Assembly: GCA_964393465.1 (NCBI GenBank)
Contig: CAYMTT010000006.1
Span: forward strand, 1 to 37,791
Direction of reading: 5' to 3'
Length of the DNA: 37,791 nt
Source of the DNA: CAYMTT01 sp964393465
GTDB lineage: Bacteria > Patescibacteriota > Minisyncoccia > Minisyncoccales > MHMH01
The notes under the pieces were generated by a model. That model searched no databases. It saw only the letters and a list, made by a program, of their open reading frames with translations, and was not told the origin of the DNA. This document shows positions 30,333 through 37,791 of the stretch, piece by piece. Numbering within the stretch: position 1 is the first letter of the stretch; each line of letters starts with the position of its first letter. Position numbers and translations under genes: made by a program.

Positions 30333-31555
30333 TTTATCTCCTTGAAATTAACATAGTCGCGCAAAACTTCAGGAACCTTGACTCCGCCTTTTTCCTGCTG
30401 GTAGTTCTCTATTATGGCTATCAGCATCCTGCCTATGGCAAAGGCGGTGCCATTCAATGTGTGGACGAATTCCAATTTTTTGGTTTCGGGATTGCGCCAT
30501 CTGATATTCATCCTCCTGGCCTGATAATCCGTGCAATTGGAAGTAGAATGGGTTTCCCTGTACATGCCTTGAGACGGCAGCCAGGTTTCAATATCGAAAG
30601 TGGCAGCCGAAGGCCTGGCGATGTCTCCGGTGCAAAGCTGGACCACCCTGTAAGGGAGCTTTAAAAGCTGCATCAGCTTTTCTTCCATGGAAAGCAAAAG
30701 TTCGTGTTCTTTTTTGGATTTTTCCGGTTCGCAGAAACTGAACATCTCCACTTTGTCGAACTGATGGACTCTCAAAATCCCTCTGGTGTCCTTGCCGTAG
30801 GCGCCCGCTTCCCTCCGGAAACAAGTGGAAAATCCGACGTAGCGCCTGGGCAAATCGTCCAGAACCTCGTCGTAATGCATCGGGCCTATGGACTGCTCGG
30901 AGGTGCCCACCAGATAAAGTCCGTCTTTTTCCAAAAAGTATCTTTCTTCTTTGTCTTTTTCCGAATCTATATAACCCATGGCTTTCATCATTTCGGACTT
31001 TATCATCACCGGAGGAACCACGGCCGAAAAATCTTCCTTGGACAAAACTTCCAGGGCCAAAGAAACCAAGGCGAACTCCAGCAGAGCGGCTTCTTTCTTT
31101 ATATAGCCGAACCTGGTGCCCGAGGTTTTGGCCGCCCTTTTGACGTCTATTAAATCCAAAGACTCCCCTATTTCCATATAGTCTTTGGGTTTGAACTTGA
31201 AATCGGGCTTTTTGCCCCATTCTCTCAGAACCACGTTTTCCGATTCGTCTTTACCTTCGGGAACGTCTTCCAAGGGAAGATTGGGAATCTGGGCCATTGT
31301 TTTCTTTATTTCGGAGTCTATCTCCTCGAGCTTTCCTTCCAGTTTTTTTATCCCGGCTTTCATCTGCCTGGCTTTTTCAATGTCGTCTCTGCCGGTTTTT
31401 TTCTGCTCGGCCCTCAAAGATTCGGATTCCCCGATATATTTCCTTTTTTCACCGTCCAGCTCCAAGAGCCGGTCCACGTCGACCCGAACCTGTTTTTTCC
31501 TGACGCCTTCTTTGACTTTTTTAGGATTGTCCCTGATGAATTTTATATCCAGCAT
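30329..31555 (-). CDS. serS: seryl-tRNA synthetase
   Basis: A 408-residue class II synthetase: N-terminal coiled-coil arm that binds the long variable arm of tRNA-Ser (about 30-100: LRAEQKKTGRDDIEKARQMKAGIKKLEGKLEEI), motif 2 (GFSTCFRREAGAYGKDTRGILRVHQFDKVEMF) and motif 3 (LNGTAFAIGRMLIAIIENYQ). Starts 6 nt after the rdgB stop; the stop overlaps the hydrolase by 4 nt. Confidence 0.97.
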   Translation of the reverse strand: MLDIKFIRDNPKKVKEGVRKKQVRVDVDRLLELDGEKRKYIGESESLRAEQKKTGRDDIEKARQMKAGIKKLEGKLEEIDSEIKKTMAQIPNLPLEDVPEGKDESENVVLREWGKKPDFKFKPKDYMEIGESLDLIDVKRAAKTSGTRFGYIKKEAALLEFALVSLALEVLSKEDFSAVVPPVMIKSEMMKAMGYIDSEKDKEERYFLEKDGLYLVGTSEQSIGPMHYDEVLDDLPRRYVGFSTCFRREAGAYGKDTRGILRVHQFDKVEMFSFCEPEKSKKEHELLLSMEEKLMQLLKLPYRVVQLCTGDIARPSAATFDIETWLPSQGMYRETHSTSNCTDYQARRMNIRWRNPETKKLEFVHTLNGTAFAIGRMLIAIIENYQQEKGGVKVPEVLRDYVNFKEIK

Positions 31556-31561
31556 ATGTTT

Positions 31562-32176
31562 TTAAATTCTTTTTAATAGCGGCAGGGCTTTCATCAGCGC
31601 TTGCTTACGGTGAGCGATTTCGGCTTCCTCTTGAAGGGTCATTTCGCCCAAGGCCCTGTTTTTTTCCGGTATGTAGAAAATGGATCTGAAAGGATACCCG
31701 GGAATTATTTTTTCTATGGGCTTTTCCATTATGAATCCTCTCAGCACGCCTTCAAAAGTATGAAGGGTATCTTGGGTTTTCAGGGCCAGAACGGCCCTGA
31801 GCCCGGCCCTTCTCTTTTCGAAAGGAACGCCCCTGAGTTTCTTCAAAGCTATGTCTATGAGCTCCTGGTCGGAAGCCTCCCTCTCGGAAATTCCGGAAAG
31901 CGACCATCTTCTCGAGTAAATCCCGGGCTCCCCTCCCAAGAAATCGATTTCCAAGCCGCTGTCTTCTGCCAGGGTCGGCAAAAGGGACAAGCCGTAATAG
32001 AACTCCGCCTTTTTGATCGCGTTCTCTTTGAAAGTGCTTCCGTCTTCTTTTACTCTTTCATTGATTCCGGCTTCTTTCAAAGACAATGGCAGCAAAGGAA
32101 GGCCCAACTGCGTAAAAATGGCCTTGTATTCTGAAACTTTCCCCGGATTGGTCGTAGCCAAAAGTATCTCTTTCAT
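31562..32176 (-). CDS. rdgB: non-canonical purine NTP pyrophosphatase (RdgB/HAM1)
   Basis: A 204-residue house-cleaning enzyme that hydrolyses dITP and XTP to monophosphates. Signatures: LATTNPGKVSEYKAIF at the start, EDSGLEIDFLGGEPGIYSRRW in the middle, and GYPFRSIFYIPEKNRALGEMTLQEEAEIAHRKQALMK near the end. The start overlaps the lysS stop by 4 nt. Confidence 0.93.
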   Translation of the reverse strand: MKEILLATTNPGKVSEYKAIFTQLGLPLLPLSLKEAGINERVKEDGSTFKENAIKKAEFYYGLSLLPTLAEDSGLEIDFLGGEPGIYSRRWSLSGISEREASDQELIDIALKKLRGVPFEKRRAGLRAVLALKTQDTLHTFEGVLRGFIMEKPIEKIIPGYPFRSIFYIPEKNRALGEMTLQEEAEIAHRKQALMKALPLLKRI

Positions 32177-33615
32177 TTTTTCTGTTTCATTGTCGGAAAC
32201 AATATTATTTCTCTCAAGCTGCGAGAATCGGTCAAAAGAGCTGCCAATCGGTCAATGCCCATGCCCAGGCCGGCGGCCGGGGGCATGCCGTGCTCCATGG
32301 CTTGAAGAAAATCCTTGTCTCTTCGTTCTGAAGCTATCTTCTTGAAATCGAACCTTTTTTTCTGTTCTTCGGGGTCGTTCAATTCCGAAAACCCGTTGAT
32401 AAGCTCTATGCCGCCTACCACCAATTGGAAACGGTCGGCCTGCATGGCATCTTCTTTTTTGGCTTTGGCCAGAACTGCCATTTCAACGGGATGATCGACC
32501 ACGAAAGTCGGCCGAATCAAATTGGGCCGGCAGGCTTTTTTGTAAAGCTCGTCGAAAAGAGCGCATTTGTAAGCTTCCTTTTCGACTTTCACTCCCAAGT
32601 CGGAAAGCTTCTTCCTAAGATCTTTCTCGCTCGCCTTCCTGATATCCAGCCCGGAATGCTTCTTTACCAAATCGTTGAACTTGACCCTGGGCCAGGGGGG
32701 CTTGAAGTCTATTTTCTGGCCCTGGTATTCTATCTCTTTTTTCTTTTTGACCGAAAAGACCAGCTCGGGAACGATTCTTTCCAGCAAATCCATCAAATCG
32801 TCCCTGCTTTTGAAAGCCCAGTAAAGCTCTATCATGGTAAAATCGGGATTGTGGTGCTTGTCCATTCCTTCGTTCCTGAAACACCTTCCTATTTCGTAGA
32901 TTTTCTCGAATCCTCCTATCAAAAGCCTTTTTAAGTAGAGTTCGGGTGCCACCCGCAGATAAAGATCCATGTTCATGGAATTCAGATGGGTTTTGAAGGG
33001 CTTGGCCAGGGCCCCGCCGGGAATGGGCTGTAGAATCGGCGTCTCCACTTCCGTAAACCCTTCTTCGGATAAAAGAGACCTGAGCTCTTTCACCATTCGG
33101 GATCTTGTCTGGAATTTTTCCCTGACTTCGGGGTTCATTATGAGGTCGAGATATCTTTTCCTGAACCTTTCTTCTGCATCTTTCAAACCGTGCCATTTTT
33201 CGGGCAGGGGCAGCAGAGCTTTTGCCAGCATCTTGAAATCGGAAACTTCCAGGGTCTTTTCTCCCCGCTTGGTTTCAAAAAGGGTTCCCGAGACCTGGAT
33301 GAAATCTGCTAAATCGAAATTTTCCAGGAAAAACCGGTATTTTTTCTCTCCCAAAAGGTCTTTTTTGAAATAAGCCTGCAAAGAGCCGGTACCGTCTTTT
33401 AAGTGCAGAAAAGCCGAGCCCCCGTGCTGTCTCAAAGAAACTATTCTGCCCGCCAGAACGACTTTGGTTCCGGCCCGGGAAAGATTGGAAAAATCGGCCA
33501 AAGCCCGTTCTGCCGAATGAGTTCTTTCTGTTTTGGAAGGATAAGGATTCTGGCCGGCTTTCCGGACGCCATCCAGTTTTTTCAGCCTGTCTTTTTTTAT
33601 CTGGGGAATAGCCAT
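32173..33615 (-). CDS. lysS: lysyl-tRNA synthetase, class II
   Basis: A 480-residue class II LysRS. N-terminal OB-fold anticodon domain (VVLAGRIVSLRQHGGSAFLHLKDGTGSLQAYF), then motif 1 near ETPILQPIPGGALAKPF, motif 2 (YEIGRCFRNEGMDKHHNPDFTMIELYWA) and motif 3 (GLGMGIDRLAALLTDSRSLREIILFPT). The frame extends upstream to an ATG at 33666, but I choose 33615 (MAIPQIKKDRLKKLDG) because a TATAAA box ends 7 nt before it and the upstream part overlaps the greA terminator region. First gene of the seven-gene operon. The cognate tRNA-Lys is elsewhere in the window. Confidence 0.95.
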   Translation of the reverse strand: MAIPQIKKDRLKKLDGVRKAGQNPYPSKTERTHSAERALADFSNLSRAGTKVVLAGRIVSLRQHGGSAFLHLKDGTGSLQAYFKKDLLGEKKYRFFLENFDLADFIQVSGTLFETKRGEKTLEVSDFKMLAKALLPLPEKWHGLKDAEERFRKRYLDLIMNPEVREKFQTRSRMVKELRSLLSEEGFTEVETPILQPIPGGALAKPFKTHLNSMNMDLYLRVAPELYLKRLLIGGFEKIYEIGRCFRNEGMDKHHNPDFTMIELYWAFKSRDDLMDLLERIVPELVFSVKKKKEIEYQGQKIDFKPPWPRVKFNDLVKKHSGLDIRKASEKDLRKKLSDLGVKVEKEAYKCALFDELYKKACRPNLIRPTFVVDHPVEMAVLAKAKKEDAMQADRFQLVVGGIELINGFSELNDPEEQKKRFDFKKIASERRDKDFLQAMEHGMPPAAGLGMGIDRLAALLTDSRSLREIILFPTMKQKK

Positions 33616-33622
33616 AACTTCT

Positions 33623-33628
33623 TTTATA
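33623..33628 (-). promoter_or_regulatory. lysS operon -10 box (TATAAA)
   Basis: Minus strand TATAAA ends 7 nt before the ATG at 33615; no good -35 at 16-18 bp. This decides the lysS start. Confidence 0.45.
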
Positions 33629-33662
33629 TTAATCAATTTCTGGGAAAAAGAAAAGCCCGAAA

Positions 33663-33693
33663 ACAAAAAACGGCCCCCCGAAAAGGACCGCCG
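33663..33693 (-). terminator. greA terminator
   Basis: Minus strand CGGCGGTCC..GGGGGGCCG imperfect GC-rich stem followed by TTTTTTGTTT, 9 nt after the greA stop. Confidence 0.7.
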
Positions 33694-33701
33694 GAAATGC
33701 T

Positions 33702-34160
33702 TTATTCTATTTTCAGTATTTTGTATTTGGCCTTGCCTCCGGGAGCGTCGACTTCCACTACCACGCCTTTTTTCTGGTTCATTAAAGCTCTACCCAGAGG
33801 CGAATCGACGGAAATCTTGTTTTCCAAAGGATTGGATTCTTCCGCTCCGACTATTTGAAACTTTTCCTTTTGGGATCCGGGGGCGTTCACCAAAACGGTA
33901 GAACCCACCTGGGCGAACATCTTCTGCTTGCTTTCTGGCATCACCACGGCATTGTTAATCAGGTCTTCCAGCTCCAAAATCCTTCCCTCAACGAATCCCT
34001 GCTCTTCCTTGGTTTCGTGGTATTCGGAGTTTTCGGCCAAATCCCCAAAAGCCAAGCATTTTTCAAGCCTTTCGGCAATTTCCTTGCGCTTGGCATGTTT
34101 GAGGTATTCAATCTCTTTTTTTAATTTTTCAAGCCCCTCGGGGGTCAAATACTTTTTCAT
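33702..34160 (-). CDS. greA: transcription elongation factor GreA
   Basis: A 152-residue protein: N-terminal coiled coil (MKKYLTPEGLEKLKKEIEYLKHAKRKEIAERL) with the acidic tip DLAENSEYHETKEEQGFVEGRI, which enters the RNA polymerase secondary channel to promote transcript cleavage, and a C-terminal FKBP-like domain with NKISVDSPLGRALMNQKKGVVVEVDAPGG. Own promoter and terminator, so a single-gene unit. Confidence 0.96.
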   Translation of the reverse strand: MKKYLTPEGLEKLKKEIEYLKHAKRKEIAERLEKCLAFGDLAENSEYHETKEEQGFVEGRILELEDLINNAVVMPESKQKMFAQVGSTVLVNAPGSQKEKFQIVGAEESNPLENKISVDSPLGRALMNQKKGVVVEVDAPGGKAKYKILKIE

Positions 34161-34176
34161 AAAAAGACATTATCCA

Positions 34177-34204
34177 ATAATAATCCACTGGGAATTTTTG
34201 TCAA
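34177..34204 (-). promoter_or_regulatory. greA promoter (TTGACA-N16-TATTAT)
   Basis: Minus strand TTGACA (34204-34199), 16 bp, TATTAT (34182-34177), 16 nt before the ATG, leaving a leader of about 10 nt. Confidence 0.7.
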
Positions 34205-34231
34205 CCTTTCGGGGCGGATTTTTCCACAACC

Positions 34232-36145
34232 TTATTCGGAGCGAAAATACCATTCAAACACCTCTTTGGCTACCGGTAGAACGGCGGCGGGAATCTCTTC
34301 TGGAGTGCCCCTGACTTCTTCCACCATCACGGTCAGGACTATTTCGGGGTCCTCATAGGGAGCGAAAACCGTTATCCAGTTGTTGTAAACGCCTTCTTTC
34401 CCCGTCTGGGCGGTCCCCGTCTTGGCGGCCGTCGGCACGGGTAAGGAATTGAGATAGGAGGCCGAAGCATGAGGGGCTTCAAATCCGGTCACCGCCATTC
34501 TCATGCCTTCCCTGACGATTTCCAGGTTTTCGGAATCTATAAAATCTTTCCTGATAACGGAAGTTTCAAAAGTCTGCAAAAACTCCTTTTGGTCAGAAGA
34601 TCCATTAACCACTTCTTTGACCAATCGGGGCTCCATTAAAATACCTCCGTTGGCTATGGCAGCGAAAGCGTTGGCGACTTCCAAGGGCGTAATCTGCAAA
34701 TACCCCTGCCCGATAGCCATGTTGTAGGTGTCTCCGTCCCACCAGAAATCCCCCCATTTTTCCATCTTCCAATCTTTGTCGGGAATAAAGCCCGGGGATT
34801 CTCCGGGAAGGTCGATGCCCGTCTCTTGATTCCAACCGAATAATTCCAAATATTTTTTTATATTGGTGGGGCCCAGCCCTTCCTGATCCCCATAGCCTCC
34901 CCCGACCGTGTAAAAATACACGTTGCAGGATTCCGCCAAAGCTTTTTTCAGATCGGTCCAGCCGTGGACTCTCCAGTCTTTTTTTTCGGTAACCTGTTCG
35001 GGATCATAGGGATGGGGAATGGAAATACAGCCCTGGCAGTTTATCTTTTTTTCTGGATCGATTATCCCTTCCTGCAAGACTCCCGAAGCTATCAGGGGCT
35101 TGATGACAGAACCTGTCAGATACCTGCCCGAAATCACCCGGTTGATAAAAGGGTCTTTGGAGTTTTCTTGAAGCTCCTGCCACTGTTCCTGCGACATTCC
35201 CTGGCTGAAAAGATTATTGTCAAAGCTGGGCAGGCTAACCATGGCCTTTATCCCTCCCGTTTTGGGATCCAGGGCCACGGCCGCTCCGCTGGCAGCTCCA
35301 ACGTTGGAAAGGGATTTTTGCAGGGACTCTGCCAATTTTTCCTGAAGCTCGGCATCAAGCCAAAGAATCAAGCTTTTGCCAGATTCCGGCAAAGAAACCA
35401 CGTCTTTGGAAATGGGAACCTCTCTGGCGTCCTTTTTGACCTGAAGCTCTCCGGGATTGAAAGAAAGCGTTTCATCGTAATATTTTTCCAAGCCTGTTTT
35501 TTCCCCGCTCTTTCTTTGGTATCCCAGAATATGAGAAAACAGGGGCCCGGAAACATATTCCCTGGCCGTGTTGTTCTCTATTTCAAAGCCCTCGAGCTCT
35601 TCTATCTGGGACTCGAGCATTATGAGCTCGGAGTGGCCGAGATCTTCCATAACGAAAACTTTGGAAGCGGAAGAGCTCTCTATCTGCTCCTTTAAGCCGC
35701 CGTACCCCATTTTAAGGATACCGGCAGCTTTCTTTAAAACCGATTCTTTTTGGGTGGAGCTCTGGGGCAATTCGTTTTTCCGGCAGACCAGATCGAAACT
35801 GGGTTTGTTGGAAACCAGCTGCCGGTGGCTGCTGTCGTAAATAACTCCTCTTTCTGCCTGTATGGAGCGGATTATGAAAAGGTTGTTTTCTGAAAGCTCG
35901 GCCAGGGCTTCACCCCGCAATACCTGAAGCTGGAATGTTTTTCCGAACAAAAGCAAGATCAAAACCAAAGAGAAAAATCCCAGAAAAGAAAGGATCTTCT
36001 GGGAAAGGGGCACTTCCAGCCTTTTTCCGGACATGCCTATTTCCCGCTCTTTTTTCTGGGCCAGAGAATCGAGCAAAACCTCCTGGGGCTCCACTTCCTT
36101 GCCCGATCTCCTTATTCTTAATTTAGAAAACCGGAACCTTGACAT
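34232..36145 (-). CDS. mrdA: penicillin-binding protein 2 (elongasome transpeptidase)
   Basis: A 637-residue class B PBP: cytoplasmic tail, one membrane helix (about 52-70), a pedestal domain (ERGVIYDSSHRQLVSN, about 98-113) and the transpeptidase domain with S346-x2-K349 (TGSVIKP), SCN (406-408) and KTG (575-577). It crosslinks lateral wall peptidoglycan with RodA, guided by MreCD. The start overlaps mreD by 23 nt. No RodA gene is in the window. Confidence 0.95.
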   Translation of the reverse strand: MSRFRFSKLRIRRSGKEVEPQEVLLDSLAQKKEREIGMSGKRLEVPLSQKILSFLGFFSLVLILLLFGKTFQLQVLRGEALAELSENNLFIIRSIQAERGVIYDSSHRQLVSNKPSFDLVCRKNELPQSSTQKESVLKKAAGILKMGYGGLKEQIESSSASKVFVMEDLGHSELIMLESQIEELEGFEIENNTAREYVSGPLFSHILGYQRKSGEKTGLEKYYDETLSFNPGELQVKKDAREVPISKDVVSLPESGKSLILWLDAELQEKLAESLQKSLSNVGAASGAAVALDPKTGGIKAMVSLPSFDNNLFSQGMSQEQWQELQENSKDPFINRVISGRYLTGSVIKPLIASGVLQEGIIDPEKKINCQGCISIPHPYDPEQVTEKKDWRVHGWTDLKKALAESCNVYFYTVGGGYGDQEGLGPTNIKKYLELFGWNQETGIDLPGESPGFIPDKDWKMEKWGDFWWDGDTYNMAIGQGYLQITPLEVANAFAAIANGGILMEPRLVKEVVNGSSDQKEFLQTFETSVIRKDFIDSENLEIVREGMRMAVTGFEAPHASASYLNSLPVPTAAKTGTAQTGKEGVYNNWITVFAPYEDPEIVLTVMVEEVRGTPEEIPAAVLPVAKEVFEWYFRSE

Positions 36146-36425
36146 ATTTTCTGAAAACTTTTTTGGCCAAAAGGGCCGAAACCAAGAAAATCAAAAGATT
36201 AAATCCGAAAAAATATGAAGAAAAAACGTCGGCCAGAAATCCTGCCCAAAAGGCTGCGGCCACTCCCGACCAGTTAGAAGGCTTTTCGAAAAGATTATAG
36301 AAAACGACGAAAAATAAAAGCAGGTTGGGAACCGCGCCGAACAGGGGAAAATGGACGAAAAAGCTCGTCTGGAGCAAAGCCAGAAAATACAAAAAAGGCA
36401 TCAGGAATAAAATTCTTTTTTCCAT
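36123..36425 (-). CDS. mreD: rod shape-determining protein MreD
   Basis: A 100-residue protein with three or four membrane segments (MEKRILFLMPFLYFLALLQTSFF..., GVAAAFWAGFLADVFSSYFFGFNLLIFLVSALLAKKV). It is shorter than the 160-170 residues of model MreD, but its position between mreC (1 nt) and mrdA (23-nt overlap) makes the call safe. Part of the elongasome. Confidence 0.85.
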   Translation of the reverse strand: MEKRILFLMPFLYFLALLQTSFFVHFPLFGAVPNLLLFFVVFYNLFEKPSNWSGVAAAFWAGFLADVFSSYFFGFNLLIFLVSALLAKKVFRKYVKVPVF

Positions 36426-36426
36426 T

Positions 36427-37212
36427 TCAATGGTCGGTTATTAAAAAAACGTATTCCAGCTCGGGCAAGTCGAAAAACAGGGAGACTTCCGCCTCCTGGA
36501 AAGAACTGGTATCGCTGCTTTCCACTTTTTCTATCAGGCCCACGGGCAACCCCTGAGGATAAGTTCCGCCCAAGGCGGAAGAAAACACCGGATCTCCGGC
36601 CTTTATTTGATCTTCCTTGGGCAAAAACTCCAAACGCAGGCTTCCTCCCCGGCCTTTGGCCACTCCGGAAATTCCGCTTTCTGAAACTTCCGCTCCAAAA
36701 GAGCTTTCCTTGGAAGAAATCAGCTCTATTCTGGAATAATTGTCGTAAACTTCGCCAACCCGACCCAAAAGGACTTTTTGGGAAGTAATGGCTACCATTC
36801 CCTGAGAAATTCCGTCTTTAAACCCCTTATCCACCACAAGACCGTCAGAGCCCGCATCCCTTCCTATAACCGAAGATTCTTGGAGGCGGAAATCTTCCTG
36901 AAGGCCCAATTCCAAAGCTTCTCTCAAAAAAATGTTTTCTTCCTCCAGATTTCTAAGAGAAGCGTTTTCTGCCAGCAGTCTATGAAATTCGCCTCTTAGA
37001 TTTTCATTCTCGCTTTTCAGCCGGGCGGACAAAAAAACGCCCTCGAAAAAATCCGAAAGCTTGTTCCCTTTCTCCCAGAATTCTTTCTGGAAAGGAGAGG
37101 AAAAAGAATAGAAAAAGCCCTTCGCTTCCTTTTGGAAAAAATTCAGGGAAAACGCAGCCAGCAAAGCCACTGCCAGAATGAAGATCTTTTTTCTTTTCTT
37201 TGAAATTCTCAT
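36427..37212 (-). CDS. mreC: rod shape-determining protein MreC
   Basis: A 261-residue bitopic protein from the start I prefer: membrane helix (about 8-24), coiled coil (about 62-95: LKSENENLRGEFHRLLAENASLRNLEEEN) and the MreC beta domain (SSVIGRDAGSDGLVVDKGFKDGISQGMVAI...LLGRVGEVYDNYSRIELISSKESSFGA). It scaffolds the wall elongation complex. The frame has an earlier ATG at 37224, but that ATG is part of the TATAAT box (37228-37223), so the ATG at 37212 is the likely start. Confidence 0.92.
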   Translation of the reverse strand: MRISKKRKKIFILAVALLAAFSLNFFQKEAKGFFYSFSSPFQKEFWEKGNKLSDFFEGVFLSARLKSENENLRGEFHRLLAENASLRNLEEENIFLREALELGLQEDFRLQESSVIGRDAGSDGLVVDKGFKDGISQGMVAITSQKVLLGRVGEVYDNYSRIELISSKESSFGAEVSESGISGVAKGRGGSLRLEFLPKEDQIKAGDPVFSSALGGTYPQGLPVGLIEKVESSDTSSFQEAEVSLFFDLPELEYVFLITDH

Positions 37213-37222
37213 GCGTTTAACC

Positions 37223-37228
37223 ATTATA
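37223..37228 (-). promoter_or_regulatory. mreC operon -10 box (TATAAT)
   Basis: Perfect TATAAT on the minus strand, 10 nt before the ATG at 37212. A start near 37216 would leave about 4 nt of leader. TTGTTT lies 15 bp upstream as a possible -35. Confidence 0.6.
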
Positions 37229-37250
37229 TACGATTCTCATTCAAAACAAA

Positions 37251-37436
37251 AGAGCGCCTTGAAAGATGCCGGAAGCCGAATACAAAGGTGGGGACTACCT
37301 ACTTTCGCCCCATAAGGACTATCATCGGCCTTGAGGAATTTCACTTCTCTGTTCGGTATGGGAAGAGGTGGAACATCCTCGGTATAGTCCCCACCTCTGG
37401 ATTCTGCAAATCCGGCGCCTTGTTCAAAAGCGCTCT
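37251..37436 (-). other. inverted arms flanking 5S rRNA (processing stem)
   Basis: The arm at 37436-37423 (AGAGCGC..TTGAA) pairs with 37263-37251 (TTCAA.GCGCTCT) around the 5S gene: about 12 pairs with a small bulge. This fits an RNase III-type processing stem. The 3' arm is followed by TTTTGTTTT and may also act in termination. Confidence 0.55.
37286..37397 (-). rRNA. rrf: 5S ribosomal RNA
   Basis: Minus strand: terminal helix AGGTGGGGACTA/TAGTCCCCACCT; core TTCCCATACCGAACAGAGAAGTGAAA, matching the 5S loop B/C consensus; GGGGCGAAAGTAGGT near the 3' end. Ends are estimated from the terminal helix. Confidence 0.93.
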
Positions 37437-37474
37437 ATTTTTTTGGATGGCTATTTTTCATTACCGGGCGATTA

Positions 37475-37791
<317 letters not shown>

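Noticed and set aside
33616..33666. Upstream start of lysS
   Set aside because: The extra 17 residues lie beside the greA terminator and upstream of the TATAAA box; MAIPQIKKDRL is the natural start.
37213..37224. First ATG of the mreC frame
   Set aside because: That ATG overlaps the TATAAT box, so it would not be transcribed.

Overview
The window looks like chromosomal DNA from a bacterium of the Candidate Phyla Radiation (Patescibacteria), probably Parcubacteria-like. This is inferred from gene style, not from a placed marker: a membrane-fused MurF, a short HrcA, a FemX-type transferase, a SipW/TasA-type surface protein start, tandem C39-like proteins, many tiny membrane proteins and very compact operons. 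UGA is used as a stop codon, and an RF2 gene with an in-frame UGA frameshift is present, so this is not one of the UGA-recoding CPR lineages. Almost everything is on the minus strand.

Layout. 0-0.5 kb: start of a SipW/TasA-type secreted protein with an elaborate leader (two promoters, direct repeat, attenuator-like terminator, structured stem). 0.55-4.7 kb: Cas4-like PD-(D/E)XK nuclease, SdpI-family membrane protein, an 811-residue anchored surface protein of unknown function, and a 53-residue glycine-rich membrane protein. 4.8-7.0 kb (+): radical SAM/SPASM enzyme, Nudix hydrolase, nucleoside diphosphate kinase-like protein. 7.1-10.5 kb: nitroreductase, tRNA-Gln, ftsX, ftsE, prfB. 10.5-11.3 kb: small unknown protein, tRNA-Thr, PPC-domain protein. 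11.7-13.5 kb (+): AT-rich pair of membrane-anchored C39-like proteins. 13.7-19.1 kb: tRNA-Gly, DivIC/FtsL-like protein, a 31-residue membrane protein, lepA, murJ, purA. 19.15-21.0 kb: RNase P RNA, a small membrane protein, a small Cys-rich protein with a structured 3' region, and tRNA-Lys, with a 55-bp direct repeat bracketing about 0.8 kb next to the tRNA. 21.0-26.2 kb: hrcA-grpE-dnaK-dnaJ behind a CIRCE operator, and divergent corA. 26.2-33.6 kb: a seven-gene operon lysS-rdgB-serS-hydrolase-murF-femX-ftsQ. 33.7-37.2 kb: greA, then mreC-mreD-mrdA. 37.25-37.79 kb: 5S rRNA and the 3' end of 23S rRNA.

The genes serve growth: envelope synthesis and shape (MurF, MurJ, FemX, PBP2, MreCD), division (FtsQ, FtsEX, DivIC-like), translation (LysRS, SerRS, RF2, LepA, tRNAs, rRNA, RNase P) and heat-shock control. 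Promoters are easy to see (TTGACA-N17-TATAAT type). In many units the -10 box ends only 5-10 nt before the ATG, implying leaderless or near-leaderless mRNAs, while a second class (ndk, purA, two small proteins) has strong AAGGAGG Shine-Dalgarno sites. The least explained parts are the leader at 130-388, the 811-residue protein, the radical SAM cluster, the C39-like pair and the duplicated segment beside tRNA-Lys.
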